NCBI GenBank assembly: GCA_005882715.1
Contig: VBEI01000082.1
Location: 1-6,550 of the forward strand
Direction: 5' to 3'
DNA: 6,550 bases
Source: Chloroflexota bacterium
GTDB lineage: Bacteria; Chloroflexota; Dehalococcoidia; SM23-28-2; RBG-16-64-32
Made by a program: the position numbers and the translations under genes
The notes under the pieces: generated by a model
What the model was told of the DNA's origin: nothing
Database searches by the model: none
The model's input: the letters and a program-made list of their open reading frames with translations, nothing else
In this document: positions 1 through 5,707 of the stretch, piece after piece
Layout of the letters: every line of letters begins with the position of its first letter
How positions within the stretch are numbered: position 1 is the stretch's first letter

Positions 1-173
1 TATTCTTGCCTGAAGTGCTCGACTTCATCGGCCGGCCACTGATGGAGATGCTCGGTTAGAGCGATGCCGGTGAGCCCAACGGCCTGCGCCTGTTCGCCGA
101 GGCGCTTGGGAGAGATGTCGCTGTCCATCGACCCTACGATGGTGTGGACATGCATGTCGACGACGGTGCCCAT
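1..173 (-). CDS. PHP-domain metal-dependent phosphoesterase, N-terminal part
   Basis: This gene reads leftward and is cut by the window edge; 57 codons are visible from ATG at 173-171. The first residues show the PHP (polymerase and histidinol phosphatase) signature: a DMHVHT motif with metal-ligand histidines H8 and H10, then an S-x-D-S segment at 15-18, then a helix ending in GLTGIALTEH (33-42), which corresponds to the usual 'iaiTDH' motif with Glu41 in place of Asp. Known family members use a trinuclear metal site to hydrolyse phosphoesters, for example histidinol phosphate or nucleotide phosphates. The substrate cannot be told from this fragment. The HxH motif lies close to the N-terminus, as expected for a protein starting with the PHP domain, so ATG at 173 is a credible start, although no clear Shine-Dalgarno sequence precedes it. 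It is transcribed divergently from pth. Confidence 0.8.
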   Translation of the reverse strand, partial: MGTVVDMHVHTIVGSMDSDISPKRLGEQAQAVGLTGIALTEHLHQWPADEVEHFRQE

Positions 174-194
174 ATGTAGGCCACGATACCATAA

Positions 195-208
195 CGCTAA
201 CGTTAGCG
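195..208. promoter_or_regulatory. Perfect 14-bp palindrome, possible repressor operator
   Basis: CGCTAACGTTAGCG is a perfect inverted repeat lying 22 bases upstream of the leftward PHP gene. On the minus strand a weak -10-like TATGGT (193-188) abuts it, which would place the palindrome in the spacer of the PHP gene promoter, where bound repressor would block RNA polymerase. No good -35 is visible. The form (a short gap-free dyad centred on ACGT) is compatible with a TetR-type or similar dimeric regulator. The regulator is not in the window, so its identity is unknown. Confidence 0.4.
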
Positions 209-230
209 GGAAGGACGCGGTAGCCATTGA

Positions 231-306
231 GTAGATGCCCGGATGTGGCGCTTGCGCCTCGCCGAGGCGCATCTACGCGTGCTGTTTAGCCCGCGCGCGC
301 CACGCG
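231..306. repeat. Cluster of overlapping inverted repeats between PHP gene and pth
   Basis: Several mutually exclusive stems can be read. TGCGCCTC (253-260) pairs with GAGGCGCA (264-271) around a 3-base loop. GGCGC (247-251) pairs with GCGCC (254-258). GTAGATGC (231-238) pairs with GCATCTAC (269-276). CGCGTG (276-281) pairs with CACGCG (301-306). None is followed by a T-run in either direction, so it does not look like an intrinsic terminator. If pth starts at the promoter at 330, this DNA is upstream of its transcript. The rest of the 174-341 intergenic region shows only GC-rich sequence and the pth promoter. Confidence 0.4.
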
Positions 307-329
307 AACCGCGTCGCCGCCGTCCACGC

Positions 330-335
330 TAGAAT
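330..335 (+). promoter_or_regulatory. -10 box of pth promoter, leaderless arrangement
   Basis: TAGAAT matches five of six bases of the sigma-70 type TATAAT consensus. It ends six bases before the GTG start of pth, so a transcript beginning at the normal distance would start at or right next to the GTG. There is no Shine-Dalgarno sequence before the GTG, which fits a leaderless mRNA. No recognisable -35 is present about 17 bases upstream. Confidence 0.5.
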
Positions 336-341
336 GGCCGC

Positions 342-932
342 GTGGGCAGTGATCGCTGGCTGATAGTCGGGCTAGGGAACCCGGGCCCAGCGTACTCTCA
401 TAACCGGCACAACGTCGGCTACTGGACGGTTAACCGGCTGGCGCGCCTGCACGGGATCCCGCTCAAGGCGCGGCGCCTGGCTACGGTTGGCGAGGGCCGC
501 ATCGGCGACAGGGAGGTGACGTTGGTTAAGCCAAGGACATTCGTCAACGACAGCGGCCACGCCGTCGCGGCTGCTCGCAAGCACACGCGCGTCGGGCCGG
601 AGAACGTCCTCGTGGTCTATGACGAGCTTGACCTGCCGGCGGGCCGGCTGCGCATCAAGGCGAAGGGCGGGACAGCGGGCCATAAGGGGATCAAGTCGGT
701 GGCCGGCGCGCTCGCGAGCACTGATTTCCCGCGCGTGCGGGTAGGCATCGGCCGGCCGCACGTCGACGGCGAGCCGGTCTGGGACCCGGACGTCGTCGCA
801 GTGTGGGTGCTGAGCGACCCGACGCCGCAGGAGACGAAGACCCTCCAGAACGCGGTCGAGCGTGCGGCCAAGGCGGTCGAGCTGGTGCTGGGAGAAGGGG
901 TCGAGGCGGCGATGAACCGGTACAACAAGTAG
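342..932 (+). CDS. pth: Peptidyl-tRNA hydrolase (Pth)
   Basis: Pth is a cytoplasmic esterase that cleaves the ester bond between the nascent peptide and tRNA in peptidyl-tRNAs dropped from ribosomes, returning tRNA for recharging. The 196-residue length matches the family (194 in E. coli). Residues 8-15 read IVGLGNPG, containing N13 (E. coli Asn10 in the literature numbering). R22-H23-N24 holds the catalytic His (E. coli His20). The KPRTFVNDSG block (63-72) carries N69 (Asn68), and YDELDLPAG (93-101) carries D94 (Asp93, which orients the histidine). Two usual positions differ: Met67 is Val68 here, and Asn114 in the GGHNG motif is Lys115 (AGHKG). The catalytic pair is intact, so activity is expected. 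GTG at 342 is the only sensible start: it gives the family N-terminus, and an ATG eight bases upstream is out of frame. No Shine-Dalgarno sequence is present, and the -10 box suggests leaderless translation. The DUF4166-like gene follows, probably on the same transcript. Confidence 0.95.
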   Translation: MGSDRWLIVGLGNPGPAYSHNRHNVGYWTVNRLARLHGIPLKARRLATVGEGRIGDREVTLVKPRTFVNDSGHAVAAARKHTRVGPENVLVVYDELDLPAGRLRIKAKGGTAGHKGIKSVAGALASTDFPRVRVGIGRPHVDGEPVWDPDVVAVWVLSDPTPQETKTLQNAVERAAKAVELVLGEGVEAAMNRYNK

Positions 933-946
933 AGTGCTAGGTGTGG

Positions 947-969
947 TGAGAGGGTAAGAGGTAAGAAGG
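947..969 (+). promoter_or_regulatory. Purine-rich ribosome-binding tract with tandem GGTAAGA repeat
   Basis: The stretch after pth is almost pure purine and contains a perfect 7-base tandem repeat, GGTAAGA at 953-959 and 960-966, followed by AGG. It offers several Shine-Dalgarno-like cores (GAGAGGG, AAGAGG, AGAAGG). No ATG, GTG or TTG stands at normal distance in the frame of the next gene. The first near-cognate codon is CTG at 970, eight bases after AGAGG (957-961). Confidence 0.4.
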
Positions 970-1017
970 CTGACTCGATCGCCATTTGAGCCTGATCTTG
1001 GACCCCTTCGAGAGCGG

Positions 1018-1599
1018 TTGCCACAGGCGTTCATCGACCAGTACTTGTTTGGGCCGGGCGAGCGCGTTGTTCTGGAAGGAACGATGGAGCGAGTATGGCG
1101 GCGGGGGCGCTGGCTGTGGCCGTTCTTCTGGCTCGCGTCCTGGCCTGAAATGCTGTTCCCAGAGACAGGCTTGGACGTTCCGGTGAGCGTTGACATCCGG
1201 GCGGCGAAAGAGCCGTCGCTCCGCCACGTTTGGCGGCGCGATTTCCGCTTCCCTTCTGGACGGAGACGGCGGTTCACGAGCCGGATGGATTATGACGAGC
1301 GGCTACGTCGGGTAATCGAGGTGATTGGCCCAGCAGGAATTCTGGCGATCGACTGGGACATGAGGTTCGAGCCGCCTTCGACTCTCCTCCTAGGAGCGGC
1401 GGGCTGGGTGCTGAGGCTGGGCCCATTGCGGCTCCACTTGCCCGGATGGCTGCTCGGGAGCGGGCGGGCGATTGAGACGGCGGACCTTTCGCGACCCGGC
1501 ACCATTCGCATCGACTTCATGGTCTCCCATCCATTGCTGGGCGACGTCTTCGGGTATGTTGGGGAGTTCCTGGTGCGGCGAAGGGGGCTAAGCGGCTAG
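1018..1599 (+). CDS. DUF4166-like protein, start uncertain
   Basis: The product has no established function. From TTG at 1018 it is 193 residues, rich in Arg and Trp and without convincing membrane helices. The order of motifs resembles DUF4166 as I recall it: a Gly/Arg/Trp-rich segment (21-38), then DVPVSVDI (53-60), FTSRM (86-90), IGPAGILAIDWDMRFE (103-118), GPLRLHLPGWLLG (135-147) and a C-terminal HPLLGDVFGYVGEF (171-184). The TTG start is doubtful. In-frame sequence upstream (958-1017) encodes FEPDLGPLRER, and with the following LPQAF this resembles the normal beginning of the domain, yet it contains no ATG, GTG or TTG after the TAA at 955. CTG at 970, behind a purine-rich tract, is a possible start; a 5' truncation is the alternative. 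The gene lies 85 bases after pth and 7 bases before a small membrane-protein gene, so the three are probably one transcript. DUF4166 genes sometimes occur near SRPBCC-type and small membrane-protein genes, which fits this neighbour. Confidence 0.7.
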   Translation: MPQAFIDQYLFGPGERVVLEGTMERVWRRGRWLWPFFWLASWPEMLFPETGLDVPVSVDIRAAKEPSLRHVWRRDFRFPSGRRRRFTSRMDYDERLRRVIEVIGPAGILAIDWDMRFEPPSTLLLGAAGWVLRLGPLRLHLPGWLLGSGRAIETADLSRPGTIRIDFMVSHPLLGDVFGYVGEFLVRRRGLSG

Positions 1600-1606
1600 C
1601 CCGCAA

Positions 1607-2041
1607 ATGGAGGACACTACCGAAGAGCCGTGTTCTGACGAGCAGCTGTCGCAGTACCGGCCATGGCTTTATGCGGCGGCGGTCTACAACCTGGCGTGGG
1701 GCAGCATCAATGTGCTCTTTCCCTCGCTCTATTTCGAAGCCGTCGGGATCGAGCCGCCCAATTATTCCGGCATATGGCAGGTGGTCGGCATGTTCGTACT
1801 CGTGTATGCACCAGCTTACTGGTGGGCAGCCCGCCATCGGCATCTCGTCCTGATCGGTCTGCTCGGCAAACTGTTCGGGCCGATCGGTTTCGTCTGGGCG
1901 GTCGCGAGTGACGACCTGCCTGCCGCCTTTGGCTGGACGCTCATTACCAATGACCTGATCTGGTGGCCCGCGTTCGCCCTCTTCCTGCGCGACGCTGCAA
2001 GGCTATGCGGCGGGTGGCGGGCGTTAATCATGGGGGCGTAA
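1607..2041 (+). CDS. Small four-helix integral membrane protein
   Basis: A 144-residue protein with an acidic N-terminal tail (1-15) and four predicted membrane segments at about 20-38, 54-74, 80-100 and 107-128. Conserved-looking motifs are YNLAWGSINVLFP (27-39), NYSGIWQVVGM (52-62), GLLGKLFGPIGF (84-95) and TNDLIWW (114-120). I recall a widespread family with just this pattern in planctomycetes, cyanobacteria and others, often labelled 'alkyl hydroperoxide reductase'. That label is almost certainly wrong, since no peroxidatic Cys motif or thioredoxin fold is present. The only cysteines, C9 in the tail and C134 near the end, are not in a redox motif. The function is unknown. ATG at 1607 is the only start candidate before the first helix. 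It follows the stop of the DUF4166-like gene by 7 bases and has no good Shine-Dalgarno sequence, so translational coupling to that gene is likely. No intrinsic terminator directly follows. Confidence 0.8.
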   Translation: MEDTTEEPCSDEQLSQYRPWLYAAAVYNLAWGSINVLFPSLYFEAVGIEPPNYSGIWQVVGMFVLVYAPAYWWAARHRHLVLIGLLGKLFGPIGFVWAVASDDLPAAFGWTLITNDLIWWPAFALFLRDAARLCGGWRALIMGA

Positions 2042-2067
2042 TGCTCCGCGCCTTGCGTCCGCTCGTC

Positions 2068-2076
2068 TGCTAAAAT
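2068..2076 (+). promoter_or_regulatory. Extended -10 promoter of mfd
   Basis: TGCTAAAAT combines an extended TGn element (2068-2070) with the hexamer TAAAAT (2071-2076), five of six to consensus. No -35 is visible at 16-18 bases, as is usual for extended -10 promoters. Transcription would begin at about 2082-2084, just before the hairpin at 2086-2112. This gives mfd its own promoter, 27 bases after the stop of the preceding membrane-protein gene. Confidence 0.55.
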
Positions 2077-2085
2077 CGATCGTGG

Positions 2086-2112
2086 AAGGGCCCCGACAAG
2101 GTCGGGGCCCTT
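2086..2112 (+). promoter_or_regulatory. Perfect 12-bp hairpin in the mfd leader
   Basis: AAGGGCCCCGAC (2086-2097) pairs perfectly with GTCGGGGCCCTT (2101-2112) around the 3-base loop AAG. It begins within about four bases of the predicted transcript 5' end, and its last base abuts the AAAGG Shine-Dalgarno sequence of mfd. It is not followed by a T-run on either strand (TTAAAGGCG on plus), so it is a poor intrinsic terminator. Likely roles are 5'-end mRNA protection, control of ribosome access, or a weak terminator of the upstream genes. The structure is directly visible; the role is inferred. Confidence 0.75.
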
Positions 2113-2117
2113 AAAGG
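2113..2117 (+). promoter_or_regulatory. Ribosome-binding site of mfd
   Basis: AAAGG lies eight bases before ATG at 2126, a normal spacing, but only two bases before the in-frame TTG at 2120. This decides the start of mfd in favour of the ATG. Confidence 0.6.
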
Positions 2118-2125
2118 CGTTGTGC

Positions 2126-5100
2126 ATGGAACCGATTGACCTCTCAGCTATACTGCCGCATTTGCGACGAACGCCGGCGTTTGAGCGCGTCCGCGCGTTG
2201 AGTGCCGGTCGCATTCTGACGCTCGGCGTCGGAGATGCCGCCAAGCCGGCGGCCCTGGCAGCGATAGCCGGCCAGAGGGAAGGCCCCGTCGTGGTCATCA
2301 CTACGCGAGCAGACCGCGCGGAAGCACTCGCCGAAGAGTTGTCCGTGTGGCTTGGGGCGGATGCCGAGGTGCTGCTCTATCCCGAGCGCGACGCGCTGCC
2401 CTACGAGCGTCTCGCGGCAGCGCCGGATATCGTCCGCGACCGCCTGCGCGCCGCAGCCGCCTTGAGCACGGGCGAGCGGTGCATCATCGTCGCCAGCGCC
2501 CTGGCCATCGCTCAGAGAACGCTAGCGCCCGGTGCGGCGGTAGGGAGCATTCGTCGCCTGAGCAAGGGCGATCGCCTGGAAATGGACGCGTTCCTGGGCG
2601 AGCTGGCGGCCCTTGGCTACAGTATTGAGCCTGTCGTCGCGGAAGCCGGTCAGGCAAGCCGCCGCGGGGGCATAATAGACGTCTTTCCGCCCGGGGCAGA
2701 ATTGCCAGTACGGATCGAGCTTCTCGGCCGCGAGATCGACAGCCTGCGAGCGTTTGATCCCTCCACACAGAGATCGGTTGGCCCAGTCGAGATGATTGAA
2801 ATCGGCCCGGCTCGCGAGCTGGTCTCGCCGGACCTATCGGGTCTGCGCAACCTAGATTTTGGCCGATGCACGGTTGCGGCCAGGGAGCGGTTTGAGGAAG
2901 AGCTGACAAACCTTGAGGCGGGCGTGGTTTTCGAGGGCCGGGATTTCTACGTTCCGCTACTCGCACAGGCGACGCTTCTGGACCATTTGCCCGAAGATTC
3001 CTTGCTTGTCCTCGATGAACGTGCGGATATCGCGGCGGTGCTCGATGAGGCACTCGAGGAAGCAGAGACCGCGCGCGGGGAGCTGGAGGAGCGGGGAGAG
3101 GTCCCCCGCGGCCTGCCATCCGCCCTCGAGCGCTGGCACGCGCTCGAGAAGCAACTGGCCGGCCGGTCGTCCGTACTCACGTTGTCGCGTTGGGCGACTG
3201 ACGAAGCGGCTTCGGAAAACGCGGCGGATGTCGTTCGGCTGGCGTTCGCTGGGCAGCGGGCTTACGGCGGGCAGCTAAGGAAGCTCGTGCTTCAATCTAT
3301 CGAAGAGACCCGGGCCGGCCACCATCTCATTGTTGTTTCGCAGCAGGCGCAGCGGCTCGCTGAGCTGTTTGCCGAAGAAGACACGCCGGTCTCAGTGAGC
3401 GCAAGGGCGGGCGAAGCCCTGCCGCGGCTGACACTGTTGCAAGGCTCTCTCGCCGAAGGTTGGCGGTTCAGCGAGAACGGCCTTGAGCTCGGGATCGTGA
3501 CCGACACCGAGGTCTTCGGGTTCGCGAAGCAGAGGCGGGCGACACCCAGGCGGACGGTCAACCGCGAGGCGTTCCTCGCCGAACTGACGCCGGGCGCGTA
3601 CGTGGTCCATATCGACCACGGCATCGCGCGCTTTTCGGGGGTCGTGCGAATGTCCGTTGACGGGCACGAGCGCGAATACCTGGAGCTGCAATACGCCGAG
3701 AAGGACAAGCTCTTCGTTCCCACGGACCAGCTCGACCGCGTAAGCCGCTACATCGGGCCTTCTGATCGCCAACCTCACCTGACGAGACTGGCGAGCGGCG
3801 AATGGCAGAGGGCGAAGGCCCGAGTGCGGAAGGCAGTGCAGGCGCTGGCCAGGGACCTGCTGGCGCTGTACGCGGCACGAGAGGTGCTTAGGGGTCACTC
3901 GTATTCCGCTGACTCGCCGTGGCAGATGGAACTGGAGGCGTCGTTTCCGTACGTCGAAACGCCCGACCAGATCGCTGCCATCGCAGCGGTCAAGCAGGAC
4001 ATGGAGGCAGCACGGCCGATGGACCGCCTCGTCTGCGGGGACGTCGGCTATGGGAAGACGGAGGTCGCGGTGCGCGCGGCTTTCAAGACGGTGATGGAGG
4101 GCAGGCAAGTCGGGGTTCTCGTGCCCACGACGGTGCTGGCCCAGCAGCATTTCCAGACGTTCCGCGAGCGGCTGGCTGCCTTTCCGGTCCGCGTCGAGAT
4201 GCTGTCCCGCTTTCGGTCCGAGGCCGAACAGCGTCAAGTCACCGAGGAGCTGGCCGCGGGTACGATCGATATCGTCATCGGGACGCACCGCCTGCTCCAG
4301 AAGGACGTGAGCTTCAAGGACCTCGGGCTAGTCGTGATCGATGAGGAGCAGCGGTTCGGTGTGGCGCACAAGGAGCACCTGAAGAAGATGCGCCGTGAGG
4401 TGGACGTGCTCACGCTTTCGGCCACACCGATCCCGCGCACGCTATACATGGCGCTCGGCGCGCTGCGGGATATGTCGACGATGGAGACGCCGCCGGAGGA
4501 GCGCCTCCCGATCAAGACCTACGTCTCGGAATTCGACGAGCGCCTCGTGCGCGAAACCGTGGTACGCGAAATCGAGCGGGGTGGGCAGGTGTACTTCGTC
4601 CACAACAGGGTGCACAACATCGACATGATCGCCGGGAAGCTTCAAGAAACCGTGCCGGAGGCGAGGATCAGCGTCGGGCACGGGCAGATGGACGAACACG
4701 ATCTGGAGCAGGTGATGCGCGAGTTCGTGGGCGGCGAGACGGACGTCCTAGTCTGCACCACGATCATCGAATCCGGGCTGGATATTCCGAACGTGAACAC
4801 GATCATCATCAACCAGGCCGACAAGCTTGGCCTGGGGCAGCTGTACCAGTTGCGCGGCCGTGTCGGGCGAGGAGCGCATCGCGCGTACGCTTATCTCTTC
4901 TACGACCGCCAGGCGAGGCTAACGGAGACTGCGCGCCAGCGACTACAGACGATCTTCGAGGCGACCGAACTGGGAGCCGGGTTCCAGATCGCGCTCAGGG
5001 ACCTAGAGATCCGCGGGGCAGGCAACCTGCTGGGAGCCGAACAGAGCGGGTTTATGGCCGCCGTCGGGTTCGACCTGTATGTGAAGCTGCTGTCGGGCGC

Positions 5101-5593
5101 CGTTGAGCAAATGCGGGCGGTTATGCGCGGCGAACCGCCGCAGCCGGAAGCCGACGGGACACCTTTGACGATAGACCTTCCGCTCTCGGCGCACCTGCCA
5201 CCCGCGTACGTCTCCGACCTGAACGTGCGGCTCGCGCTCTACCAACGGCTAAGCGCGGCGGGCGAGCCGAAGGAGGTGGCCGCGATTGGTCAGGAGATGG
5301 TGGACCGCTTCGGTGAACCACCGGCGGCCGCGCGCAACCTCCTGTACGTTATCTCGCTGCGGTCTCTGGCCACCGAAATACAGGCGCAATCGATCACGAC
5401 CGAAGACGGGGTCGCCGTGGTGCGGATGAAGGAAGGGGAACCGCTGGCTCGCGAGGCGCTTGAAAGTGTGGTCGCGAAGGGGGTGCAGGTAGGACGCAAC
5501 AGTCTGCGTGTGGAGCTGGACGGTAGTTGGCGTGAGCGCCTGCGCCGGACACTGGAGCAGGTGGCGTCAGTGAGAGGCGCTGGTGGACAATGA
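2126..5593 (+). CDS. mfd: Transcription-repair coupling factor Mfd
   Basis: Mfd is an ATP-driven DNA translocase that pushes RNA polymerase stalled at lesions off the template and recruits UvrA to start nucleotide excision repair. At 1155 residues it is full length (E. coli 1148). Residues 1 to about 360 form the UvrB-like domains; in the UvrA-binding part R180 (SRRGG) and R196 match E. coli Arg165 and Arg181. The RNA polymerase-interacting domain spans about 479-545 with the VVHIDHGIARFSG block. The RecG-like translocase follows, with Walker A GDVGYGKT (638-645, K644), DEEQ box (739-742), SATPIPRT motif III (765-772), QLRGRVGR motif VI (908-915) and the translocation segment LRDLEIRGAGNLLG (957-970). 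The C-terminal regulatory domain runs from about 1010 to the end. No frameshift or missing key residue is seen. ATG at 2126 is preferred over the in-frame TTG at 2120 because of AAAGG spacing. It has its own promoter and a hairpin leader. No strong terminator follows. Confidence 0.98.
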   Translation: MEPIDLSAILPHLRRTPAFERVRALSAGRILTLGVGDAAKPAALAAIAGQREGPVVVITTRADRAEALAEELSVWLGADAEVLLYPERDALPYERLAAAPDIVRDRLRAAAALSTGERCIIVASALAIAQRTLAPGAAVGSIRRLSKGDRLEMDAFLGELAALGYSIEPVVAEAGQASRRGGIIDVFPPGAELPVRIELLGREIDSLRAFDPSTQRSVGPVEMIEIGPARELVSPDLSGLRNLDFGRCTVAARERFEEELTNLEAGVVFEGRDFYVPLLAQATLLDHLPEDSLLVLDERADIAAVLDEALEEAETARGELEERGEVPRGLPSALERWHALEKQLAGRSSVLTLSRWATDEAASENAADVVRLAFAGQRAYGGQLRKLVLQSIEETRAGHHLIVVSQQAQRLAELFAEEDTPVSVSARAGEALPRLTLLQGSLAEGWRFSENGLELGIVTDTEVFGFAKQRRATPRRTVNREAFLAELTPGAYVVHIDHGIARFSGVVRMSVDGHEREYLELQYAEKDKLFVPTDQLDRVSRYIGPSDRQPHLTRLASGEWQRAKARVRKAVQALARDLLALYAAREVLRGHSYSADSPWQMELEASFPYVETPDQIAAIAAVKQDMEAARPMDRLVCGDVGYGKTEVAVRAAFKTVMEGRQVGVLVPTTVLAQQHFQTFRERLAAFPVRVEMLSRFRSEAEQRQVTEELAAGTIDIVIGTHRLLQKDVSFKDLGLVVIDEEQRFGVAHKEHLKKMRREVDVLTLSATPIPRTLYMALGALRDMSTMETPPEERLPIKTYVSEFDERLVRETVVREIERGGQVYFVHNRVHNIDMIAGKLQETVPEARISVGHGQMDEHDLEQVMREFVGGETDVLVCTTIIESGLDIPNVNTIIINQADKLGLGQLYQLRGRVGRGAHRAYAYLFYDRQARLTETARQRLQTIFEATELGAGFQIALRDLEIRGAGNLLGAEQSGFMAAVGFDLYVKLLSGAVEQMRAVMRGEPPQPEADGTPLTIDLPLSAHLPPAYVSDLNVRLALYQRLSAAGEPKEVAAIGQEMVDRFGEPPAAARNLLYVISLRSLATEIQAQSITTEDGVAVVRMKEGEPLAREALESVVAKGVQVGRNSLRVELDGSWRERLRRTLEQVASVRGAGGQ

Positions 5594-5670
5594 CGGGCAG
5601 AGATAGGCCGTGACGAGTGGTCTTGCTCCTTAATCTCTCGATATCATCGGGTGATAGCTGGCGGGCACGT

Positions 5671-5686
5671 TTGACAACGTCGTGAA
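5671..5686. promoter_or_regulatory. Imperfect palindrome over the -35 box, possible operator
   Basis: The sixteen bases read TTnACnACGTnGTnAA; twelve of them are matched in dyad symmetry about the central ACGT. The dyad covers the whole -35 hexamer and the start of the spacer, the usual position for repression of a promoter. Part of the match comes from the -35 consensus itself, so it could be chance. Confidence 0.3.
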
Positions 5687-5699
5687 GGCCGTCTAGTCT
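5671..5699 (+). promoter_or_regulatory. Sigma-70 type promoter of the downstream membrane-protein gene
   Basis: A perfect -35 TTGACA (5671-5676) is followed after exactly 17 bases by TAGTCT (5694-5699), which keeps the three most conserved -10 bases (TA...T). The predicted transcription start is at about 5706-5708, on or beside the GTG start codon at 5708, so the mRNA is probably leaderless. The rest of the 5594-5707 intergenic region holds only weak dyads (AGAGAT 5599-5604 with ATCTCT 5633-5638; TATCA 5642-5646 with TGATA 5652-5656). Confidence 0.65.
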
Positions 5700-5707
5700 A
5701 TTCGCAC

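Noticed and set aside
94..270. 12-base direct repeat TCGCCGAGGCGC at 94-105 and 259-270
   Set aside because: One copy is in the PHP coding region and the other in a hairpin. Both are self-complementary GC-rich sequence and flanking bases do not match, so chance is likely and no mobile element is suggested.
334..363. Short plus-strand ORF starting ATG at 334 (9 codons) overlapping the pth start
   Set aside because: Its ATG overlaps the -10 box of the predicted promoter, so it would lie upstream of the transcript. It has no ribosome-binding site.
372..1277. Long minus-strand open frame (301 codons) opposite pth and the next gene
   Set aside because: It is Arg/Pro-rich without recognisable motifs and lies antisense to the well-supported pth gene. 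Long antisense frames are expected in GC-rich DNA.
1607..2041. Alkyl hydroperoxide reductase function for the small membrane protein
   Set aside because: There is no peroxiredoxin or AhpD-type cysteine motif, and the protein is four membrane helices.
2086..2112. Hairpin read as an intrinsic terminator for the upstream genes
   Set aside because: It has no T-run after the stem on either strand, and it lies downstream of a good -10 box. A leader role fits better, though partial termination cannot be excluded.
2120..2122. In-frame TTG as the start of mfd
   Set aside because: The AAAGG site is only two bases away from it but eight bases from ATG at 2126, which is the better start.
3392..4288. 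Minus-strand open frame (298 codons) opposite mfd
   Set aside because: It is wholly antisense to the conserved RNA polymerase-binding and Walker regions of mfd. The His/Arg/Leu-rich product has no motif, so it is a codon-bias shadow.
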